64,000 nt of DNA, taken from NCBI GenBank assembly GCA_943361925.1, contig CALRIT020000021.1:3432-67431 (forward strand). Reading direction: 5' to 3'. The stretch is from CAISCU01 sp943361925 (GTDB lineage: Bacteria > Bacteroidota > Bacteroidia > UKL13-3). Below, in pieces: positions 43,880-52,440 of the stretch. The position numbers were made by a program, and so were the translations under genes. Below the pieces are notes generated by a model, which had not been told where the DNA came from, ran no database searches, and saw only the letters and a list, made by a program, of their open reading frames with translations. Every line of letters starts with the position of its first letter. Position 1 is the stretch's first letter.

Positions 43880-45070
43880 ATGATTAATCCTTATCCATTA
43901 CCGGAACAGTTTATTATTACTGCTTTAACTCAAAAAGGTGTTGAACCTCTTTTGGCCAAAGAATTAGAGGCCCTGGGTGCCAAAGATATTGAGGAAAGAA
44001 AAAGCGCTGTGTACTTTACCGGTAACCTGGAATTGTTGTATAAATGTAACCTGCAACTCAGAACCTGCATGCGTTTATTGGTTCCTATTTTTGAATTTTC
44101 GGCCTTTAATGAAAAGAATTTATACGATGGAATTAAGTCGTTTCCATGGACAAAATTGTTAGATGTAAACGGTACTTTGGCTGCTGATGCTACTGTACAT
44201 TCAGATTTTTTTAACCATAGTAAATATGTGGCTCTTAAAACCAAAGATGCTGTGGTTGATTTGTTCAGAGAAGAATTTGGTGTTCGTCCGAATGTAGATG
44301 TTTACGACCCAGATTTGAGAATACATGTGCATATTTACCACAACGAAGTAATTGTTTCATTGGATAGTTCTAATGAGTCTTTACACAAACGTGGTTACAG
44401 AGCTGATGCCAATATGGCTCCATTAAATGAGGTTACAGCAGCGGCTTTGATACTTCACAGTGGCTGGGATGGAAAAGGTACTTTTATGGATGGCATGTGT
44501 GGTAGCGGGACTTTATTAATTGAGGCTGCCATGTTTGCTAAAAACATTGCTCCAAATATCAACCGACCTTATTTCGGTTTCATGGGATGGAAATCTTACG
44601 ATGCCAAATTATGGGAAAGAATTAAACAAGAAGCAGAAGATGCAGTTCGTCCTTTAGATGGAAAAATTATTGGAAATGATGCCGTATTTAAAGTAGCAGA
44701 TATGGCTAAAAACAATGCTGCAAAAATGGGTTTGCACCACGATATTTCTATCACCAATATGCGTTTCGAAGAACAAAGACCGCCTGAAGGTGGAGGGATT
44801 CTCATCATGAATCCGCCTTATGGAGAAAGGATTGAAATCGAAGAAATCAATCAGTTTTACAGAATGATAGGGGATACCCTTAAACAAAGATTTGAAGGTT
44901 TTGATGCATGGATTTTATCGAGCAACAAAGAAGCATTGAAACACATGAAACTGGCTGCTTCTAAAAGAATGATTGTATGGAATGGACCATTGGAATGTAA
45001 ATACCACAAATTCGAAATGTACAGAGGAAGCAGAAAAGAAAAGACAGAAGAAACTCCAACTGAGAATTAA
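43880..45070 (+). CDS. THUMP-domain class I RNA methyltransferase (RlmL/YpsC-like)
   Basis: A 396-aa protein with a THUMP RNA-binding domain (about 45-155) followed by a Rossmann methyltransferase: FMDGMCGSGTLLIEAA binds SAM, and MNPPYGERI is the N6/N2-type catalytic NPPY motif. The ending KYHKFEMYRG is usual for the family that makes m2G in 23S rRNA. It lacks the second methyltransferase domain of E. coli RlmKL. Confidence 0.92.
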   Translation: MINPYPLPEQFIITALTQKGVEPLLAKELEALGAKDIEERKSAVYFTGNLELLYKCNLQLRTCMRLLVPIFEFSAFNEKNLYDGIKSFPWTKLLDVNGTLAADATVHSDFFNHSKYVALKTKDAVVDLFREEFGVRPNVDVYDPDLRIHVHIYHNEVIVSLDSSNESLHKRGYRADANMAPLNEVTAAALILHSGWDGKGTFMDGMCGSGTLLIEAAMFAKNIAPNINRPYFGFMGWKSYDAKLWERIKQEAEDAVRPLDGKIIGNDAVFKVADMAKNNAAKMGLHHDISITNMRFEEQRPPEGGGILIMNPPYGERIEIEEINQFYRMIGDTLKQRFEGFDAWILSSNKEALKHMKLAASKRMIVWNGPLECKYHKFEMYRGSRKEKTEETPTEN

Positions 45071-45117
45071 ATTAAGCAGGAGGATTTCCATTTACTTCCT
45101 AGCAAAAAAGGAATTCA

Positions 45118-45187
45118 AAATCCCAACAAAATCGTTCTGATACCTCAATAGCTTTGTTGGCTTCAGCCCAAAGGTATTGAGGTATAA
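45118..45187. repeat. REP-like element, copy 6 (long form)
   Basis: Perfect 11-bp arms ATACCTCAATA (45140-45150) and TATTGAGGTAT (45175-45185) enclose a CTTTG...GGCTTCAGCC...AAAG inner stem. The preceding TCCCAACAAAATCGTTCTG matches the 5' extension of copy 4. Confidence 0.75.
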
Positions 45188-45276
45188 AAATTCAATTCAA
45201 TTGTCCTTAGAAATACAAAACTAGTTTATAGGTAAATCTGCAGTAAATCGATAAAGATATATTCTAATTCCTTCCC

Positions 45277-46680
45277 CTACACATCAAACGATTCGCGCAT
45301 ATTGGGAATGTAAATATGCTTGAATCCTTCATTGGTTAATCGCTCTTTAAATGCCAGTTGGTTTTCGTATTCACCATGAACCAAAAATAGTTTTTCTACT
45401 TTATTTGGTTCGATGCATTTTAAAAAGCGAATCATTTCTTCGTAATCAGCATGGGCAGAATAGTAATCTAGGTTTTTAACTTCAGCTTTTACCTGATATT
45501 CTTCTCCAAAAATATTTACCAAGGTATCACCTGCTTTTAGTTTACCTCCAAGACTTTCAGGAGTGGCATATCCAACCAATAAAATGGTGGTTGATGGATC
45601 CTGAATATGATTGGCTATATGGTGTTTCACCCGGCCTGCTTCAGCCATTCCACTTGCAGAAATGATGATACATGGTCCCTTATATTCATTCAATGATTTT
45701 GACTCTTCCAGCTCAGTTATAAAATGTAAGTTTTTAAAGCCAAATGGATCCGGATCTTTGGCGATATAATCCAAAAATTCTTCACGGTAACATTCATCAT
45801 GTTCACGCATAATATTGGTGGCTTTAACAGATAGCGGACTATCTACAAACACTTTGATATTGGGTAAAGTTCCATCGTTGTAAGCTTTGTCTAATAAATA
45901 AACAATCTCCTGGGTACGATCAACACTAAAAGCAGGGATGATTAATTTACCTTTTTTCTCAACGCAGGTATGGTTGATGATTGAAAGTAATTCTACTTCG
46001 GCATCAATAGCAACCGGATGTTTTTTATTGCCATAAGTACTTTCACAAATCAGAATATCACATTGGTCAAACTCTTGTGGGTCGCGAAGAATTGAATCGC
46101 CATATTTACCGATATCACCTGTAAAAGTAATTTTCTTTGATTTGCCAGTTCCTGTTTTGATATCCAGGTGAACACATGCAGAACCCATTAAATGACCTGC
46201 ATCTGTAAAGTGAAATTTGAATTCAGAATCCACTTTCAATTCCTGGTCATAACCCACTTCCTGCATCAGACTTATAGCTTTTTCAACATCTTCAACACCA
46301 TAGATGGCTTCAATTTTTTCTTGACCTTTTCTTTTTCTACGTTTGTTTACAAAAGCCAAATCTTGCTCTTGGATATGCGCTGAATCCATTAACATAATTT
46401 TACACAAATCGAGACTTGCAGGTGTACAAAAGATAATTCCATTAAAACCTTGTTTCACCAATCTTGGAATCAAACCCGCATGGTCGATATGAGCATGTGA
46501 TAGAATCAAATAATCTACCGAAGCAGGATCAAAACCAAAATAGCGATTGAGGTCATCCTTGTTATCAAAACGACCTTGAACCAAACCACAATCAAGTAAA
46601 ATTTTGGTTCCTTTGGGCGTGGTGATTAAATGTTTGCTGCCGGTTACCATTCTGGCTGCACCGAAAAATTGAATCTGCAT
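45277..46680 (-). CDS. MBL-fold beta-CASP hydrolase (RNase-like)
   Basis: A 467-aa metallo-beta-lactamase/beta-CASP protein. It has FFGAARMVTGSKHL, LSHAHIDHAGLIPRL (HxHxDH zinc motif), FTDAGHLMGSA, ESTYGNKKHP, DSPLSVKAT, SASGMAEAGRVKHH and YSAHADYEEM. Proteins of this kind are RNA exo- or endonucleases related to CPSF73 and RNase J but without KH domains. Its start is preceded by TATTTTG plus 4 nt. The exact substrate is unknown. Confidence 0.92.
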   Translation of the reverse strand: MQIQFFGAARMVTGSKHLITTPKGTKILLDCGLVQGRFDNKDDLNRYFGFDPASVDYLILSHAHIDHAGLIPRLVKQGFNGIIFCTPASLDLCKIMLMDSAHIQEQDLAFVNKRRKRKGQEKIEAIYGVEDVEKAISLMQEVGYDQELKVDSEFKFHFTDAGHLMGSACVHLDIKTGTGKSKKITFTGDIGKYGDSILRDPQEFDQCDILICESTYGNKKHPVAIDAEVELLSIINHTCVEKKGKLIIPAFSVDRTQEIVYLLDKAYNDGTLPNIKVFVDSPLSVKATNIMREHDECYREEFLDYIAKDPDPFGFKNLHFITELEESKSLNEYKGPCIIISASGMAEAGRVKHHIANHIQDPSTTILLVGYATPESLGGKLKAGDTLVNIFGEEYQVKAEVKNLDYYSAHADYEEMIRFLKCIEPNKVEKLFLVHGEYENQLAFKERLTNEGFKHIYIPNMRESFDV

Positions 46681-46870
46681 GATGCAAAATAGAAGAAAAC
46701 AATCTTCCTGCCAAGCAAATCAGAATTTCTTCAGTCACATTTCGATAAAATAAACTTACTATGCTGTATGCTTGGAGTTTGCAGGTATTCTGGAGGACTA
46801 AGACCCAAAAATTGTTCAAAGAAATGTAAAAGTGTTTTCCACAAAATTCTTTCAAACACAATTCTCTTTT

Positions 46871-46878
46871 TACATTTG
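46871..46878 (+). promoter_or_regulatory. -7 box (TACATTTG) for the kinase gene
   Basis: A perfect TAnnTTTG 47 bp upstream of the ATG at 46926. Confidence 0.4.
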
Positions 46879-46925
46879 TTTAATTAGACGTATTATTGTT
46901 TTCAGAATATATAGAGATTAGGATT

Positions 46926-47537
46926 ATGCATTTAGCAATCGCAGGAAATATCGGGTCGGGAAAGACAACATTAACAACCTTGTTATCTAAACATTACAAG
47001 TTTGAACCACATTATGAAAACGTAGAAGACAATCCCTATATCAGTGATTTCTATGAAGATATGCAACGTTGGAGTTTCAATATGCAGATTTATTTTTTGA
47101 ATACGCGTTACAATTCCTTGTTACAAATTCAAAAAGGAAAGAAAAATGTGATTCAGGACAGAACCATTTATGAAGATGCAAACATTTTTGCACCAAATCT
47201 TCATAGCATGGGTTTAATGAGTACCCGCGATTTTGATACTTACCAAAGATTGTTCGAATCGATGGTGCAAACCGTTAAAGCTCCTGATTTATTGATTTAC
47301 CTAAGAGCAAGCATTCCTAGTTTGGTGAACAATATCCAAAAACGTGGTCGTGAATACGAAGACAGCATCCGTTTAGATTATTTAAGAAGATTAAACGAGC
47401 GTTACGAAGCCTGGATGAGTTCATATCGTGGAAAACATATTATTGTTGAGGTAGACGACCTAAACTTTGCTGAAAACAATGAACATTTAGGAAGTATCAT
47501 TTCAAGAATCGAAGCTGAAACAAACGGATTGTTTTAA
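46926..47537 (+). CDS. Deoxynucleoside kinase
   Basis: A 203-aa kinase of the dCK/dGK type, which phosphorylates deoxynucleosides for salvage. The P-loop is GNIGSGKT at residues 7-14; DRTIYEDANIF is the catalytic DRS/ERS-like segment, and IQKRGREYE is the LID region. I use the ATG at 46926, which places the P-loop normally; the frame extends upstream to 46896. Confidence 0.93.
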   Translation: MHLAIAGNIGSGKTTLTTLLSKHYKFEPHYENVEDNPYISDFYEDMQRWSFNMQIYFLNTRYNSLLQIQKGKKNVIQDRTIYEDANIFAPNLHSMGLMSTRDFDTYQRLFESMVQTVKAPDLLIYLRASIPSLVNNIQKRGREYEDSIRLDYLRRLNERYEAWMSSYRGKHIIVEVDDLNFAENNEHLGSIISRIEAETNGLF

Positions 47538-47614
47538 TTTGTCCATGTAAAGTTTTTGATTTTTCATCAAAATTAACTTTTCTATTAGGTCTCTCTTGTT
47601 TATTTTTCCGATGT

Positions 47615-49426
47615 ATGAATCAAAGGAAAAATATACTAGCTCCTATATTATTTGCACTGAGTTTTATTTTAGTACAATCTGTTTTTGCAAGCAGATTTAC
47701 TCAAATTCAAACAGCTACACCCAATGTTTGTGGCTCATCAGCCTTATATCAAATTGCAGTTAATTCTGATACAGTTCCAGCACCATGGCTCTGGCAATAT
47801 GCAGATACCATAACAGTAGTAAATTCTGTTTCTACTCAAAACCTATCGCAACAATCTCAAAGTATCAGTTTTAGAAGGTGGAGAAGGATTTCAAGAGCCG
47901 GAACTTTTCTAGCAGATACTTCCAATTGGTTAATGATAAAAATGAATCCTATTCCTGCTTATACAGGTGTGGTTTCAAAATCAGTTTGTAATGGCGATAA
48001 AGTTGAATTGTTTTTGGTAGGCACTCCTGCAGGAAATCCTCTGAATTTTAATTATACATCAGCATCTGTTTCGGCAATTTCTGGAAACAGAAACCGAAAT
48101 GCACAAAATTTTATTTGGGATACAGTAAGCATCACAACTTCCACACCACAGAACATCAATTATACTGTTATTCCTGTTTTTACACTGAATGGATTTTCCT
48201 GCACCGGAGCTTCTTCAGTTATACAAATTACAGTCAATCCAAAACCAAAATCAGGCTTCATTTTAAATGCCGGTTCTGGTAGTCTTTTGGGGATGTCGAA
48301 CAAAACTACTTATACTTTTTCTGATACAACTCAAGGTTCTGTTTTTAGGTCGTGGATGTTTAGTGATTTGTATTCAGCAACAACAGCAACATTTAATAGA
48401 ACCTATTCAAAAGGTGGATTATTCTCTACAAGAGTAGTTAATACAAATATTTATGGATGTCCTGATACCAGCGCTACCCAACAAGTTTACGTGGTTCAAA
48501 GTCAGGGTAAAGTGCAAGAATACCGAATGGGCGGAATTGATATCGACAGAGGATTTGGAGCTGTTTATTTGCCTGATAGCTCCTATGTAATTGCCGGTTT
48601 TACACAAAGTCCAATTGGCGGTACAGTTACATTGTCAAGTAAAGGTTCAGCCGATTATTGGATAAATTATATGTCTCCTAATGGTACAAAATTCTGGGAA
48701 AGAAGATTTGGTGGCTCAAGTTATGATGAATTAAGAAGCATCATTAGAACTTCAGACAACGGTTATTTATTAGGAGGAATTTCTTTCAGCGGTATCAGTG
48801 GCGACAAATCTCAAAACAATAGAGGAAGTTCAGATTACTGGATTATAAAATTAAACTCCTTAGGAAACAAACAATGGGATGCACGTTTTGGTGGTACTTT
48901 AGAGGATAATCTGATTTCAGTTTATCAAACTTCAGATGGTGGTTATATTTTAGCAGGATATTCTGAAAGTGACATTGGTGGAGATAAGACAGCAGCCCAA
49001 ATTGGAGACTTAGATTTCTGGGTTGTTAAAACCAATTCATTAGGTGTAAAACAATGGGATTATTCTTATGGTGGTAGTGGACTTGAACAATACACTGCAC
49101 TCGAACCAACGCCCGATAATGGATTCATATTAGGTGGGATGTCGAATAGTCCAATTGGTGGCTCAAAATCGGAAGCAGCAAAAAGTTCTATGGGTGATTA
49201 TTGGATTATCAAAATTAATTCTTTAGGAATTAAGGTTTGGGATAAAACCATTGGTGGCATTGGTCAAGATGTTCTAAGAGCCATCAAACTATTACCTGAT
49301 GGATCCATGCTTTTGGCAGGAAATTCGGAATCTGATGTAAGTGGAGATAAGTCAACAAGCAGTTTTGGTATCAATACAGCCGATTTATGGCTGGTGAAAT
49401 TAGATGCAGATAGAAAAAAACTTTAG
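47615..49426 (+). CDS. N-terminal part of the T9SS repeat protein
   Basis: 603 residues up to the premature TAG: signal peptide, Ig/PKD-like domain, and the GG-repeats, ending LWLVKLDADRKKL. If translated alone, it would be secreted by Sec but lacks the C-terminal type IX sorting domain, so it should stay in the periplasm or be degraded. Confidence 0.7.
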   Translation: MNQRKNILAPILFALSFILVQSVFASRFTQIQTATPNVCGSSALYQIAVNSDTVPAPWLWQYADTITVVNSVSTQNLSQQSQSISFRRWRRISRAGTFLADTSNWLMIKMNPIPAYTGVVSKSVCNGDKVELFLVGTPAGNPLNFNYTSASVSAISGNRNRNAQNFIWDTVSITTSTPQNINYTVIPVFTLNGFSCTGASSVIQITVNPKPKSGFILNAGSGSLLGMSNKTTYTFSDTTQGSVFRSWMFSDLYSATTATFNRTYSKGGLFSTRVVNTNIYGCPDTSATQQVYVVQSQGKVQEYRMGGIDIDRGFGAVYLPDSSYVIAGFTQSPIGGTVTLSSKGSADYWINYMSPNGTKFWERRFGGSSYDELRSIIRTSDNGYLLGGISFSGISGDKSQNNRGSSDYWIIKLNSLGNKQWDARFGGTLEDNLISVYQTSDGGYILAGYSESDIGGDKTAAQIGDLDFWVVKTNSLGVKQWDYSYGGSGLEQYTALEPTPDNGFILGGMSNSPIGGSKSEAAKSSMGDYWIIKINSLGIKVWDKTIGGIGQDVLRAIKLLPDGSMLLAGNSESDVSGDKSTSSFGINTADLWLVKLDADRKKL

Positions 49427-49639
49427 GATAATTCATATGGAGGATCAAGTTCAGATTTCTTACTTTCATTCAACCAATCTTCAGATGGCGGATTTTTAAT
49501 CAGTGGAATTTCTAACAGTCCAAGTAATATTGTAAAGAGTCAAAATTCAATTGGTGGATTTGATTATTGGACAATTAAATTAGACCAAAGAGGAAAGAAA
49601 ATTTGGGATTATACCTGGGGTGGAATCAATACTGAAATT

Positions 49640-51202
49640 TTGAATAAGGTGGATAATTTGGAGCCTCATACCTATTTGTTTTCAGGATATACAGATAGTC
49701 AGCAAGACAACGATTTTTCAACTCCATTAATTGGTTATCAAGATGCTTGGATGTTAAAAGCATTCGACCAAAGAACCTGGGTTTATTCAAACGAACCGGA
49801 TGTTTGTTTTGGTGATTCATTAAGAATAGGATTTGGTAGCCGAGATTCATTAGGAAACGGAAATACTTTCACCATTCAATTGAGTAATGCAGCTGGTAAT
49901 TTCATCAATATGCCATTCACTGCAACAAGAACTATAGCAAAAAATACTACTGATAGTATCATTTGGGCTTTACCTGCAAATATCGCTTCATCCACAAAAT
50001 ACAGGTTCAGAATTTTTGGCATCAATCCTCGTGATACCATGATTATGCCTGAGTTTAGTATTTATGGAATTCCAAAAGTTGGATTTACCATGAATACAAA
50101 TCCACAGTTATTTACAGGCCATATTTTCTCTTTTAATGATACCACTTTCAGCAATCCAAAAGCAAAACGCGAATGGATTTTTTCTGATGGTACAAAAGAT
50201 TCGGTTCAAACCAAAGCCAAAACTTTTGCTACCTGGGGAAATTATACAGTGAAGCTAAAATCGAGTTTCAACAATTGTTCAGATTCCGTTCAGAAAAGCG
50301 TAACGGTAAGAGCGATTTCTCCAACAATATCTGCAACAGGTTTAACATTTACAAACATTACAGGTAATAGCATCAGGGTTAATTTTACCAAAGGAAATGG
50401 AGAAAGAAGATTGGTCATTGCCAGATTAAGTTCTGCTGTGAATTCTACTCCTGTTAACTTTACTCAATATACTGCTCGCTCTGTTTTTGGTCAGGGTACT
50501 TTAATGGGAACAAATAACTATGTAGTATACAAAGACACCGGAAATTTTGTGGTGATAACAGGTTTACCAACTAATACTGTATTACATGTTTCTGTTTTTG
50601 AAATGAATGGAGATACCAATTTCTGTGCATTCAAAACAACTGCTCCATTAACAGGAAGTACAACAACATTACCTGTAAAATGGCTTTATTTTAAAGCCAA
50701 TAGAATGAATGAAAACGAGGTGATGTTAAACTGGGCAACAGCTTCAGAAATCAATAACGATTATTTCCTTGTTCAACGCAAATCTGATGAATGGAAAGAC
50801 ATTGGTAAAGTTGGTGGATTTGGGAATTCAAACATCAATAGGTTTTATGAATTCAAAGACCTTGATGCAAGAGAAACGGAATTGTATTACCGACTAAAAC
50901 AAGTTGATAAAGATGGGAAGTTTGAATACTCTGATGAGGTTTTGGTAGGACTTGAAATACCTGATATAGACTTGAAAATTTATCCGAATCCATCCAAAGG
51001 CAATTTAACTATTGAATACAATTCTTCTTTTAATGGAGCATCCTTAAAAGTAGTTGATATTTTGGGAAGTGTTATTTATGAGGATAAGCTGGATGATTCA
51101 GGAAAATTTCATTCATCAACCCAAATTAAAAAGGGCATTTACCTTATTCAGATAAATGCCCAGGGTGAAAAAGTGTATTCAACAAAATGGATTGTTGAAT
51201 AG
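49640..51202 (+). CDS. C-terminal part of the T9SS repeat protein
   Basis: 520 residues from an in-frame TTG, in the same frame as the upstream ORF. It contains a PKD-like segment (FSDGTKDSVQTKAKTFATWG), a fibronectin-like region and the type IX sorting domain. The TTG has no start signal and the frame is open upstream to 49427, so independent translation is unlikely. Confidence 0.65.
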   Translation: MNKVDNLEPHTYLFSGYTDSQQDNDFSTPLIGYQDAWMLKAFDQRTWVYSNEPDVCFGDSLRIGFGSRDSLGNGNTFTIQLSNAAGNFINMPFTATRTIAKNTTDSIIWALPANIASSTKYRFRIFGINPRDTMIMPEFSIYGIPKVGFTMNTNPQLFTGHIFSFNDTTFSNPKAKREWIFSDGTKDSVQTKAKTFATWGNYTVKLKSSFNNCSDSVQKSVTVRAISPTISATGLTFTNITGNSIRVNFTKGNGERRLVIARLSSAVNSTPVNFTQYTARSVFGQGTLMGTNNYVVYKDTGNFVVITGLPTNTVLHVSVFEMNGDTNFCAFKTTAPLTGSTTTLPVKWLYFKANRMNENEVMLNWATASEINNDYFLVQRKSDEWKDIGKVGGFGNSNINRFYEFKDLDARETELYYRLKQVDKDGKFEYSDEVLVGLEIPDIDLKIYPNPSKGNLTIEYNSSFNGASLKVVDILGSVIYEDKLDDSGKFHSSTQIKKGIYLIQINAQGEKVYSTKWIVE

Positions 51203-51207
51203 AACTT

Positions 51208-51612
51208 TTATAAGCTCTCGCAATACTTTTTGAAATTATCAAGAATAGCTTGCCAACCTCCAACTTGCATTTCATGTGGGTTTTCAGATTCAGGATCAAA
51301 ATCTTCTGAAACCATTACACCACCTTCAGCTTCTTCAAATTTGGTGATGACTTTTCTTCCATCAGATAATTCTGTTTCTAACAATTCATACTCATCTACA
51401 GTTTTGTAAATGGCTTCCAAATCAAATGAAAAACTACCATCTTTAGCAGCCATGTTCCAGCTCATTCTACCACCAACTCTAACTTCGTTAATAGCAGCCG
51501 GACAATGCCAATCATCGCTGGCAAAGTTCCATTTAGTAATGTGTTCAGGTTGGGTAAAACAATTCCAAACTGTTTCAATATCTGAATTAATGATGGTTTC
51601 TACGTGTAACAT
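51208..51612 (-). CDS. SRPBCC / AHSA1-type protein
   Basis: A 134-aa single-domain SRPBCC (START-like) protein of the AHSA1 group: VETIINSDIETVWNCFTQPEHITKW opens the fold, followed by VGGRMSWNMAAKDGSFSF and the C-terminal helix GGWQAILDNFKKY. Such proteins bind hydrophobic ligands or act with regulators; no ligand can be read here. It is convergent with the T9SS gene and sits 38 bp downstream of the SDR gene. Confidence 0.85.
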   Translation of the reverse strand: MLHVETIINSDIETVWNCFTQPEHITKWNFASDDWHCPAAINEVRVGGRMSWNMAAKDGSFSFDLEAIYKTVDEYELLETELSDGRKVITKFEEAEGGVMVSEDFDPESENPHEMQVGGWQAILDNFKKYCESL

Positions 51613-51650
51613 GGTGATGGATTTTATAGGTTAATTATGGTTTTTACTAA

Positions 51651-52439
51651 TTACAAATTCCCTGTTCTGCCGCCATCTACCGGAACATTAATTCCGTTGA
51701 TATAAGCAGCAAATTCCGATGCAAGGAAGGCTGCGGCATAAGCAATTTCTTCTGGTTTGGCAAAACGATTTAAAGGAATTTCAGCTAACATTTCTTTGCT
51801 TACTTCATCTACACTTTCATTCATTTTCATGGCTTTGCCTTCTATAATCTGACTAAGTCTGTCGGTTGATGTTGCACCCGGTAAAATATTGTTTACGGTA
51901 ATTCCCATCGGACCTAATTCATTGGCCAAAGTTTTGCTCCAGTTGCCAACTGCACCTCTAATGGTATTCGATACTCCCAATCCTTTCAAAGGCATTTTAA
52001 CAGATGTTGAAATGATATTGATGATTCTTCCATAACCACTTTGTTTCATGCCATCAACTACATTTTGCACCAAATAATGACTGCTTAATAAGTGTGCATT
52101 AAATGCATTTAAGAACTCTTCTTCTCGAGCATTTACAAGTGGTCCCGGACTTGGTCCACCGCTATTGTTTACCAAAATATGGTATAAATAATGTGAGTTT
52201 GTTTTCGATTGTATAGCCTCTTTTACTTCCGAAGGTTTAGAGAAATCAGCCACTAAAAAATTGTGTTTCTGACCTTTTTCAGTATCTAAATCTCTAACAA
52301 CTCTTTCTAATAAAGCACCATTTCTGGCCATTAAAGTTACATTGGCTCCTAATAGAGCAAATTGTTTTGCAATGGCAAATCCAATTCCTTTGGTACTTCC
52401 GCAAACCAATGCGTTTTTCCCGCTTAAATCTATATTCAT
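51651..52439 (-). CDS. SDR-family oxidoreductase with non-canonical active site
   Basis: A 262-aa Rossmann-fold protein: VCGSTKGIGFAIAKQFALLG binds NAD(P), NNSGG is the next motif, and IINIISTS holds the Ser. At the place of the catalytic YxxxK the protein has GLGVSNTIRGAVGNWSKTLA, so Tyr and Lys are replaced; a subgroup of FabG-like SDRs shares this feature. The start is ATG 52439, one base after the kinase stop. In the same operon as the hybrid kinase. Confidence 0.82.
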   Translation of the reverse strand: MNIDLSGKNALVCGSTKGIGFAIAKQFALLGANVTLMARNGALLERVVRDLDTEKGQKHNFLVADFSKPSEVKEAIQSKTNSHYLYHILVNNSGGPSPGPLVNAREEEFLNAFNAHLLSSHYLVQNVVDGMKQSGYGRIINIISTSVKMPLKGLGVSNTIRGAVGNWSKTLANELGPMGITVNNILPGATSTDRLSQIIEGKAMKMNESVDEVSKEMLAEIPLNRFAKPEEIAYAAAFLASEFAAYINGINVPVDGGRTGNL

Positions 52440-52440
52440 T

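Larger units (their letters stand above)
47615..51202 (+). pseudogene. Giant T9SS repeat protein interrupted by one in-frame stop
   Basis: A single 1195-codon frame broken only by a TAG at 49424-49426. It has a signal peptide (to about residue 26), an Ig/PKD-like region (about 100-290), a series of GG-repeats of 50-60 residues that each carry a DGGY(L/I)LAG-type strand and a K-x-W-D/E turn, a second PKD-like region, and a C-terminal type IX sorting domain (IYPNPSKGNLTIEYN). The stop codon replaces the repeat's conserved Trp. Either a nonsense mutation or a sequencing error. Confidence 0.8.

Noticed and set aside
47615..51202. Two independent genes instead of one interrupted gene
   Set aside because: Both ORFs are in the same frame, the gap between them reads through without other stops, and the repeat pattern continues across the TAG.
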